A stretch of DNA of 64,000 nucleotides, taken from the NCBI GenBank assembly GCA_964550025.1, contig CAZJYI010000008.1:1-64000 (forward strand). The letters are read 5' to 3'. Below the pieces are notes generated by a model. The model made no database searches. It was not told the DNA's origin and saw only the letters and a list, made by a program, of their open reading frames with translations. A program made the position numbers and the translations under genes. Positions 17,955 to 26,312 of this stretch are shown one piece after another (position 1 is the stretch's first letter; every line of letters starts with the position of its first letter). The stretch comes from CAZJYI01 sp964550025. GTDB taxonomy: Bacteria; Verrucomicrobiota; Kiritimatiellia; UBA8416; CAYOBW01.

Positions 17955-20579
17955 TCACCGCGCCTCGTTGATACTCACCCGCATCCCTTCCAGCGCCCCC
18001 CCGGCGGGGTCGCAGATGCGGATGGCCGTGGCCCAGTCACCCCCGCCCTGGCAGACCTTAACCAGCAGGGTGTTCCATCCTTTCTCGAGCCTGGCGTCGG
18101 CCTTGTCCTCGCCAAGCCTCAGCGGACGTGTGGCGTTCTTGGCGTGGGCCAGTTTGCCGTTGACCCAGACCTTCACGCCGTCGTCGCTGCCGATCTCGAG
18201 CTTTGCACTCTTGCCCGCCGGGCTGTAGATGCCGGTCTTCAGGTAGACGGCTCGGTTGGAGCCGCCAACGGCCTCCAGCAGGTTGATGGACTGCGGGCCG
18301 ACGCCCTTGCTGAGCGGTTCCCACTTGGCCGCTGCGCCCTTTTTCTCCGGCGCAAAGGCAGTGCCAAACGCGTCGCCCTCGGTGTACGGGCCGCTGATGA
18401 GCCAGGTTACGACAAAACCGCGGTTCTTATCGATTGCGTCCAGCACGGACTTGGCCTCCCCAGCCAGCCTGCTGTTCTTCGTGCCGGCGACGACCTTCTT
18501 CAGCGTGGCCCGCGCCTTGTCCGGATCGGCCTGGCGAACGTTGCCGGCGATCCGTACCGCTGCCAGCTCCGCTTCAGCCCTCACGCCGGCGTCGGCCAGA
18601 AGCCCTTCCACCAGGGCCAGTGCCTTGAGGGAATGCGCATCCGACAGTCCGCCCAGCAGGGCTTTCTTCTCCGCCGGCGCCGTAGCCAGTGCCAGCGCGT
18701 TGCCGTACATGTCGCCAGCCTGCTCGGAGGACGTTGCCCCGACCAGGTTTGCCATGCGGATGTAGCCGCGGAAGGCCAGCGTCTTGCACACGGGATCTTC
18801 CGTTGTCTTCATGACCTTGAGCAGGTCCTCCGCGGGGGACGCATCGGGCCAACCGTAGAGTGCCTTGACCGCCGCGCGGGTGATGTCTGCGTTGCCGCCG
18901 TTAAGTTCCCGCCGCACGGCCGCAAGCCCGTTCGCGCCGCCCAGCTTTCCGAGCGTGGCGATCAGAAGCAGCTTGGTCGTGCTGTTGGCTTTCTTGAGAG
19001 CAGTCGCGATGGCGCCCGAGCATTCGACGGGATCGTCGGCACGCAAGGCGGCCTTCGAAAGCGCTTTGGACAGTGTCGAGCGTTCCGAATCGTCTTTGCA
19101 GGCAAGCAGCAGTGCAAGCATGCCGGGCACCTGCTCGGGACCGGCCGCGCCGGCGAGACCGTTGATGGCGTCGCGGCGGATGTTGGGGTCCTTGTCAGCG
19201 GCGGCCTTCAGCATGGCCGGCGCCACCGTACGGTCCCCGCGTGTGGCCATGACCTTGATGATCCCGGCTTTCACGGCGGGGTTGCCGGAGTCCAGCAGGC
19301 GGCTCATCGCCTCTCCGACGCCTTCGCTACGGATTGTGTTGAGCGTTTCGATCGCGGCTTTGCCGGTCTCGCCACTGGCAATGGCTGCCTTCGCCAGGAA
19401 CGGTACGCACGAGGCGTCCCCGAGCACCGCCAGCGCCTTGATCGCGGCAACGCGCGTCGCTTCGTCCCGGCTGCCCATAAGGCCTGCCACGGCCGGTGAG
19501 GCCGCCTTGTCGGCACGTTCCGAAAGCAGATTGAGCAGTTTCGTGCGAGGTGCGGCCCGGAGCCTGCCCAGGGCGACGGCAAGGGCCTTGGTCATGGCCG
19601 ATCCGGGCGTTTCGATGATGTACTTGGCTGCCGCACGCGATAGGTCTTCGTCCTCGCCGCTGAGCAACTCGAGGAGCCGGCCGACCGCGTTTTCCTTCTT
19701 CGCCAGGACGAGGCCGCGCAGTGCGGCGACCCGAATCGTCTTCGGATTCCCCGGACCAACCAACGTGTCGTAGATCCCGGCATCCTCTCCGGCGGCGAGC
19801 ATCGCGTCGGCACACTTCAGGATGGCGTCGTCCATCTCGACCGACAGATCGCCGGCGACTTTGGCACCGGACAAGGCTCTGAACGCTTCCTTGCCGCCGA
19901 TGTTGCCGAGAGCGCGGATGGCTGCCCGCGCCATGGCCGTGTCGGCGAGGAGTTTTGCCAGGGCAGGCACATCGGCGGGGTTGCGCCGTCGTCCGACCGA
20001 GTCGATCAGTCCGATCTTCAGATCGCCGCTTGTCTTGGCGAGCGCCTCTTTGAGTGCCGTTCCGGCTTCGGGGCAACCCATGCCCGTCAGTGCGAAGCGA
20101 GCCATGTGCGAGAGCTGCTTGTCGGCGAGCAGCGCTGATAGCGCGGGAACTGACTGCTTCGAGCCCATGCGTCGCAGCATGCGGCAGACGGCTTGCTTCG
20201 CGGGATAGCCGGCCTTGTCGGATAGCAGTACCGGTATGAGCTTCTTCTCAATCGCGGCCAGCGCGTCCGGTGTCGCTGCGTCGCGGATCTCCTGTTCGAT
20301 CGTCGACAGCGGTTGGCGGCTTGAGTTCCAGTCATATTTGGCGAGGTCTTCGTAGGCGTCCGCCCGAACGCCATGGCAGAATGCCAGTGTCAAGGCGGCG
20401 ACGAATGAGAGAAGTGCCGCTTTCGGAGCGCCTGTGGCCCGCGATTGCCGAGCGCGGGCTTGCCGTGGATTCGGAGCTCCTTCTCCGCGCCGGCCCGCTT
20501 CCGGCAGAAGCGGGCTACCTGAGAGCGCATGAGAGCGGTCATAGCGTTCGGGGGGCGGTGTCATGTTCGTCGTGTTCAT
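17955..20579 (-). CDS. HEAT-repeat protein with C-terminal sugar-binding-like domain
   Basis: An 874-residue protein made of tandem HEAT-type helical repeats from about residue 90 to 660 (for example ALADKQLSHMARFALTGMG, RRDAINGLAGAAGPEQVPGM). A C-terminal beta domain, about 720-874, has IGSDDGVKVWVNGKLAH and WNTLLVKVCQGGGDW, resembling PA14/NPCBM-like modules. The ATG at 20579 is chosen over an upstream GTG because GGAG lies six bases before it. The export signal core (ALLSFVAALTLAF) starts only about 55 residues in. The stretch before it is arginine-rich and encodes a REP-like palindrome at 20518-20490. It follows the Gfo/Idh gene by about 50 bases, probably in one operon. Role unknown, likely a scaffold in the envelope. 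Confidence 0.82.
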   Translation of the reverse strand: MNTTNMTPPPERYDRSHALSGSPLLPEAGRRGEGAPNPRQARARQSRATGAPKAALLSFVAALTLAFCHGVRADAYEDLAKYDWNSSRQPLSTIEQEIRDAATPDALAAIEKKLIPVLLSDKAGYPAKQAVCRMLRRMGSKQSVPALSALLADKQLSHMARFALTGMGCPEAGTALKEALAKTSGDLKIGLIDSVGRRRNPADVPALAKLLADTAMARAAIRALGNIGGKEAFRALSGAKVAGDLSVEMDDAILKCADAMLAAGEDAGIYDTLVGPGNPKTIRVAALRGLVLAKKENAVGRLLELLSGEDEDLSRAAAKYIIETPGSAMTKALAVALGRLRAAPRTKLLNLLSERADKAASPAVAGLMGSRDEATRVAAIKALAVLGDASCVPFLAKAAIASGETGKAAIETLNTIRSEGVGEAMSRLLDSGNPAVKAGIIKVMATRGDRTVAPAMLKAAADKDPNIRRDAINGLAGAAGPEQVPGMLALLLACKDDSERSTLSKALSKAALRADDPVECSGAIATALKKANSTTKLLLIATLGKLGGANGLAAVRRELNGGNADITRAAVKALYGWPDASPAEDLLKVMKTTEDPVCKTLAFRGYIRMANLVGATSSEQAGDMYGNALALATAPAEKKALLGGLSDAHSLKALALVEGLLADAGVRAEAELAAVRIAGNVRQADPDKARATLKKVVAGTKNSRLAGEAKSVLDAIDKNRGFVVTWLISGPYTEGDAFGTAFAPEKKGAAAKWEPLSKGVGPQSINLLEAVGGSNRAVYLKTGIYSPAGKSAKLEIGSDDGVKVWVNGKLAHAKNATRPLRLGEDKADARLEKGWNTLLVKVCQGGGDWATAIRICDPAGGALEGMRVSINEAR
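20490..20518 (-). repeat. REP-like palindrome inside the N-terminal coding region of the HEAT gene
   Basis: On the minus strand GTAG (20518-20515) begins a 9-bp stem GCCCGCTTC / GAAGCGGGC with loop TGCCG. It has the same foot, loop and stem as the element at 13038-13070 except for one base pair that changed on both sides (A-T to G-C). Confidence 0.7.
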
Positions 20580-20628
20580 CGGAATCTCCACTTCACAGAT
20601 CGTTCTTCTTGGTTGCGTCGGGAGTCGG

Positions 20629-21936
20629 TTACGACAGTGTCCAGGGCTCGCGGTAGGGTCTGCTGAGCAGGGCAGAGGCGCCCGGATCGTCGATGATCTC
20701 TTCGGTGTCGGGGTTCCATCGGATCTTGCGTCCGGTCATCATGGCGATCTCCCCGAGCAGTCCGACGCTAATCGAACGGTGGCCGATTTCGGCCGTGCAG
20801 ACCGTGTCCTTCCGGCTCATCATGCAGTCGACGAAATTGCGCTTGTGGCCGCCGCTGTTGATGAGCCTGATCTCGCCGGCCCCGATCTTCTCCCTGAGCA
20901 AGCTCTTGGGCTCGGCGTCGATCCGGCCGCGCTTCACGTAGACCCAGCCCTTGTCGCCGATCCACTTCGTGCCCTGTGCATTGATCTTGTTGTTGGTGAC
21001 GTTGATCTCGACCCCGCCAGGAGCCGTGCTGATTCCCGCGCCGGGTTTGTACTTGGAGGTGAAGTTGTACTCGGTCGGGGCGTCGTAGAGCCCTTCCTTA
21101 GGGTAGACTCCTTTGCCTTCGATTTCGATCGGCCCCGTCTCGTCCAGGCCGATCCCCCAGTGGGCGATGTCCACGTGATGCCCACACCAGTCCGTGAGCT
21201 GCCCGCCCGAGTAGTCGAGTATCCATCGCCAGTTCCAGTGGGGGCCGAAGCCTTGGTAGGGCCGTTCAGGGGCCGGTCCAAGCCACATGTCCCAATCCAG
21301 TGTCGGCGGCGGATCGACGGACTTTGTGTTGCCCCCTCCGCCACCGGTCGGCAACCCGACTTCGACGCGGTGAACCTTGCCGATCCTGCCGTTGATGACC
21401 AGCTCGCAGGCGAAGCGGAATTGTCCGCCGGATCTCTGCTGGCTGCCGGTCTGCCAGACTCGCCCGTACCTGTGGATTGCGTCGCATATCGCGCGGCCCT
21501 CGCGGATGCTCCTCGCGAACGGCTTTTGCCCGTGAATGTCGCAACCGGCCTTGGCGGCGGCGATGGCGGGCAGGGCGTGCCAGTGGTCGGGGAGCGCGGT
21601 CGTGACGGCGTCAAGCCGGTGTTTTTCGAGCATTTCCCTGAAGTCGAGATAGGTCTTGCAGTCCTTGCTGCGGTATCGGCCGTCCACGCGCTGCTTGGCG
21701 CGATCCCGGTGCCGTGAGTCCACATCGCAAACGGCGACAACCTGCACTCGCCCGTCGCCCAGGAAGCCATTCAGATCGCCCGTGCCCATCCCGCCCACGC
21801 CGATGGCGCCCATGAGGATCTTGTTTGACGGTGCGTCCTGGCCCAGGACACGTGCCGGGACGATAGCGGGCAATGCCGCGGCCGTTCCCGCCATCTTGAG
21901 AAAACTGCGCCGGTTCAAAGCGTTTCTTTCGGACAT
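20629..21936 (-). CDS. Tat-exported Gfo/Idh/MocA-family oxidoreductase
   Basis: A 435-residue NAD(P)-dependent oxidoreductase of the large planctomycete Gfo/Idh group. A twin-arginine signal NRRSFLKMAGTAAALP opens the protein. The Rossmann motif is GAIGVGGMGTGDLNGFL, with VCDVDSRHRDRAK at the second strand. The usual EKP motif reads GQKPFA, so the lysine is kept but the glutamate is glutamine. The C-terminal domain has the conserved WCGHHVDIAHWG. The ATG at 21936 is supported by GGAGAGGAG just upstream. Family members act on sugars or glycosides, often with DUF1080 and ThuA proteins as here. First gene of a two-gene operon with the HEAT protein. Confidence 0.9.
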   Translation of the reverse strand: MSERNALNRRSFLKMAGTAAALPAIVPARVLGQDAPSNKILMGAIGVGGMGTGDLNGFLGDGRVQVVAVCDVDSRHRDRAKQRVDGRYRSKDCKTYLDFREMLEKHRLDAVTTALPDHWHALPAIAAAKAGCDIHGQKPFARSIREGRAICDAIHRYGRVWQTGSQQRSGGQFRFACELVINGRIGKVHRVEVGLPTGGGGGNTKSVDPPPTLDWDMWLGPAPERPYQGFGPHWNWRWILDYSGGQLTDWCGHHVDIAHWGIGLDETGPIEIEGKGVYPKEGLYDAPTEYNFTSKYKPGAGISTAPGGVEINVTNNKINAQGTKWIGDKGWVYVKRGRIDAEPKSLLREKIGAGEIRLINSGGHKRNFVDCMMSRKDTVCTAEIGHRSISVGLLGEIAMMTGRKIRWNPDTEEIIDDPGASALLSRPYREPWTLS

Positions 21937-22119
21937 CTTCTCCTCTCCTCCGTTCTGATGGTGCGATCGGACAGCCTGAGGGCGTTTCGCCACGACCGGG
22001 ACTGTAGACTACGGTCCGGTGTTTGCCAATGGTCGAGTTGCATAGCTCAGTTGTGCCCCAAGACTGCGGACTGAGTGACGCACGGCCCGCTCTCAAACCT
22101 GTCTCACCCCGTCCACGAC

Positions 22120-22202
22120 GGCTCGGCACAGCCTCGCCCTCCATCGGTGGGCCATCACGCAGTCCTTGATACAGCCACGTGGAGGCGAGGCTGTGCCGAG
22201 CC
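22120..22202. repeat. 19-bp perfect inverted repeat in a 450-bp gap
   Basis: 22120-22138 (GGCTCGGCACAGCCTCGCC) is the exact reverse complement of 22184-22202. Each arm reads GGAG then GC-GA-GGC in one direction, resembling the GGAG-footed REP-like elements here with tandem GA mismatches. The rest of 21937-22386 shows no supported gene, although a divergent promoter pair must lie in it. Confidence 0.65.
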
Positions 22203-22386
22203 GCGGGTGGCCGATGCGAAACAGTTCCGCGAGCGACTTGATCACCGACCAGTCCGCGGTTCTGGTTGTGTGCGCGGGCGGCGGGAGGGGAAGCGTGTGC
22301 TGCCGCCTCGCATTTGTCTTGTCTTCATTCCCGGATATGTCACCGTAGACGCGAGGAGAGGAAACCACGTCGAAAGGTCAACCAAC

Positions 22387-24507
22387 ATGAAAAGACGCGA
22401 GCTGCCGGCCCCCGCCACTTCAAGCCCCACCGCCGTCTCATCCATCATCCGTTGCCTGCGAAGACTCTGCATTCCATTCGTGGGCCTTCCCCATCCGTGG
22501 GTGTCCGTTCCCCGCCTGCTTCCAGGTTCGAGTCGTAGTCCCAGGTGCGGACACAAAGTAGGACGGTGCTCCCGCGCCGTCCATCTAGACAGTGTCGGGA
22601 AAGATGTGGACAGAGGACCGAACGGAGTGCTGCGGCACATCTTCTCCGGCCTCGACGCCCTGTCGAGAGGACGGCGCGGGAGCACCGTCCTACGTCGGAT
22701 AGCGAGGCCTTGTCAGGGGGGGCTTGCCGCGGTTTTGCTGTGGGCCGTTGTCGGGGCCGGTTCTGCCCGGTCGCAGAACCCTCAGCCGCCTCGCCCCAAC
22801 ATCGTGATTATATTCACCGACGACCAGGGATATGCCGACCTGGCGTGTTACGGCAACACGAAGAACAAGACGCCGCGCCTGGACAAGCTGGCGAGGGAAG
22901 GCACGCGTTTCACGAGCTTTTACTCTCAGACCGTCTGCGGGCCTTCGCGGTCCGCGCTGCTGACGGGGCGCTACCCCTGCCGCAGCAAGGGGTGGAGCAT
23001 GCCGGCGGACGAGATAACGTTCGCGGAGTTGATGCGCGGGGCGGGGTATCAGACCGCCTGTGTCGGCAAGTGGGACGTCTCGAATCGCAAGGCGATTATC
23101 GAGCGCATGCCGAATGCGCAGGGCTTTGACTACTACTTCGGAACGCTGGGTGCGAACGATGGCGGGTCGGTCGGGTTCCACGAAGACAACGAAAAGGCAG
23201 GCAGCACAAACGACATGGGGAGCCTGACTCGCTTGTACACCGACAAGTCCATCGAGTTCCTGGAGAAGAAGCGCGATCCGGGAAAGCCTTTCGTTCTCTA
23301 CCTGGCCCACACCATGATGCACACGATCATCGGTGCTTCCCCGAAGTTCAGGGGGAAGTCGGCAGGGGGACTCTACGGCGATGTGGTGGAGGAATTCGAT
23401 TATGAAACCGGACGCCTTCTGGACAAGCTGGACGAGTTGGGATTGAGCGACAGCACGCTGGTGATCTACACCTCCGACAACGGACCGTGGAACCAGCCGA
23501 AGTACTACGAGAAGAAGAAGGGTCACCCCGAGGGTTCCATCTTCTGGGGCGAAGCCGGACCGCTGCGCAACGGCAAAGGCTCCTGCTACGAAGGGGGATA
23601 CCGATTGCCCGGTATTGTGCGTTGGCCCGGCAAAGTCCCGGCGGGCCGCGTCAGCGACGCGGTCTTCGCCACGATTGACTTTATGCCGACGTTCGCCAAC
23701 CTTGCCGGTTTCGAGGTTCCCGACGACCGCGTCATCGACGGCATCGACCAGACCGACCTGCTCCTGGGAAAGACGGACAAGGGGCGCGACGACTTTTTCT
23801 ACGACAGGGCCGGCATCCGCGTCGGCAAGTGGAAGTACCTGACCGCGAAAGCCCATTTCTTCGGCTATGCTCGCGAGGACGGCAGGGCGCAGGTTGAAGA
23901 GCTCTACGACCTGGAAGCGGATCTCGGCGAGACGACCAACCTCGCCGACAAACATCCGGACGTGCTCCAGCGGCTGCGGCAGCAGTACGAAGCAATCCGG
24001 AGCCAGACGGCCGGTCGTGAAGGCCCCTTCACCATCACCCCGGCGGCGAAGAAGCTGGACGGCACGATCAAGCTGAAGAAGGGCGATCGGTTTTCCCCGG
24101 AAGTGTCCCCCGTCGTTGTCGGCAGAACGCTGAAGATCTCGGCGAAGATCAAGTCTGACAGCCCCGACGGCGTAGTGGTGGCGCAGGGAGGCAGCTTGGT
24201 GGGCTACTCGCTCTACCTCCGTGATGGGCGCGTCATATTCGGTGTGAAAGTCGACAGTGAGCTCAAAGATCTCACCGTCGGTGACGTCGTGACCGGCAGA
24301 GAGGTGGTCGTTGAAGCGACGCTGCGGGAGGACGGCAGACGTTCCCTCAGCGTGGATGGCACCAAGATCAGCATCGGCGGGCCGGCGCTGGATCCGCAGC
24401 CCGCGCTGGGACTGTCCGTTGGGCACGACCAGGTCCACCCCGTCGGGAAGTACAAGAAGCAAGTGTTCCAGGGAACGATCAAGGACCTGATTCTGCAGAT
24501 TCAGTAG
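22387..24507 (+). CDS. Secreted S1 sulfatase with long N-terminal extension
   Basis: A 706-residue sulfatase if the ATG at 22387 (AAAGG nine bases upstream) is the start. The catalytic domain begins NIVIIFTDDQGYADL, has the formylglycine motif CGPSR with Cys at about residue 184, then LLTGRYP, and later YTSDNGPW and LRNGKGSCYEGG. A C-terminal beta domain (about 565-706) follows the usual sulfatase end. The hydrophobic export core (LAAVLLWAVVGAG) lies about 115 residues in. No ATG, GTG or TTG occurs in frame between the REP-like pair at 22558-22693 and that core, so translation must start upstream and read through the repeats. The stop TAG sits in the GTAG foot of another palindrome at 24504. 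Confidence 0.85.
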   Translation: MKRRELPAPATSSPTAVSSIIRCLRRLCIPFVGLPHPWVSVPRLLPGSSRSPRCGHKVGRCSRAVHLDSVGKDVDRGPNGVLRHIFSGLDALSRGRRGSTVLRRIARPCQGGLAAVLLWAVVGAGSARSQNPQPPRPNIVIIFTDDQGYADLACYGNTKNKTPRLDKLAREGTRFTSFYSQTVCGPSRSALLTGRYPCRSKGWSMPADEITFAELMRGAGYQTACVGKWDVSNRKAIIERMPNAQGFDYYFGTLGANDGGSVGFHEDNEKAGSTNDMGSLTRLYTDKSIEFLEKKRDPGKPFVLYLAHTMMHTIIGASPKFRGKSAGGLYGDVVEEFDYETGRLLDKLDELGLSDSTLVIYTSDNGPWNQPKYYEKKKGHPEGSIFWGEAGPLRNGKGSCYEGGYRLPGIVRWPGKVPAGRVSDAVFATIDFMPTFANLAGFEVPDDRVIDGIDQTDLLLGKTDKGRDDFFYDRAGIRVGKWKYLTAKAHFFGYAREDGRAQVEELYDLEADLGETTNLADKHPDVLQRLRQQYEAIRSQTAGREGPFTITPAAKKLDGTIKLKKGDRFSPEVSPVVVGRTLKISAKIKSDSPDGVVVAQGGSLVGYSLYLRDGRVIFGVKVDSELKDLTVGDVVTGREVVVEATLREDGRRSLSVDGTKISIGGPALDPQPALGLSVGHDQVHPVGKYKKQVFQGTIKDLILQIQ
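22558..22693. repeat. Head-to-head pair of identical REP-like palindromes within a coding region
   Basis: 22558-22582 and the minus strand 22693-22669 are identical 25-base elements: GTAG foot, then GGACGG and CCGTCC arms around a ten-base centre. Together they form a BIME-like pair with an 86-base spacer, inside the N-terminal region of the sulfatase frame. Confidence 0.75.
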
Positions 24508-24533
24508 CGATGGTCTTGCCGTGCGGGCAGACC
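24504..24533 (+). repeat. REP-like palindrome whose GTAG foot contains the sulfatase stop codon
   Basis: GTAG at 24504-24507 includes the TAG stop of the upstream gene. The stem pairs GGTC (24512-24515) with GACC (24530-24533) and TGCC (24517-24520) with GGCA (24526-24529), with one bulged T. Confidence 0.55.
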
Positions 24534-24569
24534 GGTCGTAAACAGAACCGTCCAGCCGAGGGGAGAGAG

Positions 24570-26111
24570 ATGAAAGACTACGTCGTCATGGTGGTTGCCG
24601 TACTGTCGATGCTCATGCCGCAGATGTGCGCCGCCGGGCCACAACAAGGGAAGCCCAACATCCTGCTGATCATGGTGGATGACATGGGGTGGTCGGATAT
24701 TGGTCCGTTCGGCGGGGAGATCGACACGCCGAACCTGGACCGGTTGGCCGCCGGAGGCATTCGCTTCACGCATGCTTACAACACCTCCAAGTGCTTCCCT
24801 TCGCGTGCCTGCCTGATCACAGGGGTGTATGCCCAGCAGTGCGGCATGGCGCGCGGCTTTGGTGCGATCAAGAAAGCGATGTACACGGGCCAGGTGCTGC
24901 GCACCGTCGGCTACCGCACGTACTGGACGGGCAAGCACCATTGCGGCCAGAACCCTTTTGAGCATGGCTACGACCACTACTACGGCTTGCGCGACGGCGC
25001 CTGCAACATGTTCAACCCCGGTAAGCAGCGGGAAGGCGAACCCAAGCCGGCCCAGAAGCGCTCCAACCGGGCGTGGTGCATTGACGGTGAGACCTATCGC
25101 CCGTACACCCCGCCGAAGGGCTTCTATACCACCGATGCGTTTACCGACTACGCGCTGAAGTACCTCGACGAAGGCAAGGAGAGCGATAGACCGTTCTTCC
25201 TCTACGTCGCCTACACGGCTCCGCACGATCCGATGATGGCTCACAAGAAGGATATCGCCAAGTACGAGGGCCGCTACGCCGCCGGGTACAAGGCCATCCG
25301 CGATGCTCGCTACAAGCGGCAGCTGGAGATGGGGCTGATCGACGAGTCCGTCGCCCTGACTCCGCTGGCCGGCGACTGGGAAAGTCTCGGGCCCGAGAAA
25401 CGCGCCATTGAGGAGCGCACCATGGAGGTCTATGCCGCCATGGTCGACTGCGTTGACCAGAACATCGGCAGGCTGCTGAGCAAGATCAAGGAGCTCGGGC
25501 AGGAGGAGAACACACTCGTTCTGTTCATCTCCGACAACGGCGCCTCGGCCGAGGTCGTCAGGAACATGGGCAACAAGGCGAATCCGGTCATCGGCGAGAT
25601 GGACAACTGGAAATCCCAGGAGGGCAGGTGGGCCAACGTCAGCAATACCCCCTTCAAGAAGTACAAGAACTTCAGCATGGAGGGTGGGATCTGCACGCCC
25701 ATGATCGCCTACTGGCCGGCCGTCATCAAGCAGCGCGGCAGCATCACCGCCCGCCCAACCCACTTCATCGATTTCCTCGCCACGTTTGTGGATATCACGG
25801 GTGCGGAGTACCCGGAGGAACACAACGGTCAGAAGATCGTCCCGCTGCAGGGCGAGAGTTTTCTGCCCAGCCTCAAGGGCGAAAGCCATACCCGTACCAA
25901 ACCGCTCTTCTGGAACTGGAGCAAGGGCCGCGCGGTCCGGGAGGGCGACTGGAAACTGGTGGCCCATGGCAACCAGGGCTGGGAGCTCTACAACCTGGCC
26001 CAGGACCGCTCGGAAATGAACGATCTCGCCAAGGCGCAGCCGGAGAAGGTGAGGGTGCTGGAGGCGTTGTACGTGGACTGGGCCAAGAGCGTCGGCCTGA
26101 GAACCAGGTGA
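24570..26111 (+). CDS. Secreted S1 sulfatase (arylsulfatase A-like)
   Basis: A 513-residue sulfatase. The ATG at 24570 follows GGGGAGAG and begins a signal peptide (MKDYVVMVVAVLSMLMPQ, cut near CAAG). Catalytic marks are NILLIMVDDMGWSD, the formylglycine motif CFPSR with Cys at about residue 75 and ACLITG, TGKHHCGQNPFEHGYDHY, and LFISDNGASAE. CFPSR is a less common variant of CxPSR. Length is normal for the family. It lies 62 bases downstream of another sulfatase on the same strand, so co-transcription is likely. Substrate unknown. Confidence 0.92.
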   Translation: MKDYVVMVVAVLSMLMPQMCAAGPQQGKPNILLIMVDDMGWSDIGPFGGEIDTPNLDRLAAGGIRFTHAYNTSKCFPSRACLITGVYAQQCGMARGFGAIKKAMYTGQVLRTVGYRTYWTGKHHCGQNPFEHGYDHYYGLRDGACNMFNPGKQREGEPKPAQKRSNRAWCIDGETYRPYTPPKGFYTTDAFTDYALKYLDEGKESDRPFFLYVAYTAPHDPMMAHKKDIAKYEGRYAAGYKAIRDARYKRQLEMGLIDESVALTPLAGDWESLGPEKRAIEERTMEVYAAMVDCVDQNIGRLLSKIKELGQEENTLVLFISDNGASAEVVRNMGNKANPVIGEMDNWKSQEGRWANVSNTPFKKYKNFSMEGGICTPMIAYWPAVIKQRGSITARPTHFIDFLATFVDITGAEYPEEHNGQKIVPLQGESFLPSLKGESHTRTKPLFWNWSKGRAVREGDWKLVAHGNQGWELYNLAQDRSEMNDLAKAQPEKVRVLEALYVDWAKSVGLRTR

Positions 26112-26312
26112 TGTGGCGCAATTCGTCGTTTGCACCCATCGTTTGCGGAACACGTACTGTTTGCTTGCCGGTAGTCCGTTTTCGCCATACACTGGATCCC
26201 GCTGGAGGTGCCACCCGCAAAGAGGATATGGCGCACGGTCTCCGCGCATACGAGGCCGGGCGGTAGCTTGCGTCTCCGGACTGAACGCGCGAACGAGGGT
26301 GAGGTAGCCAGG

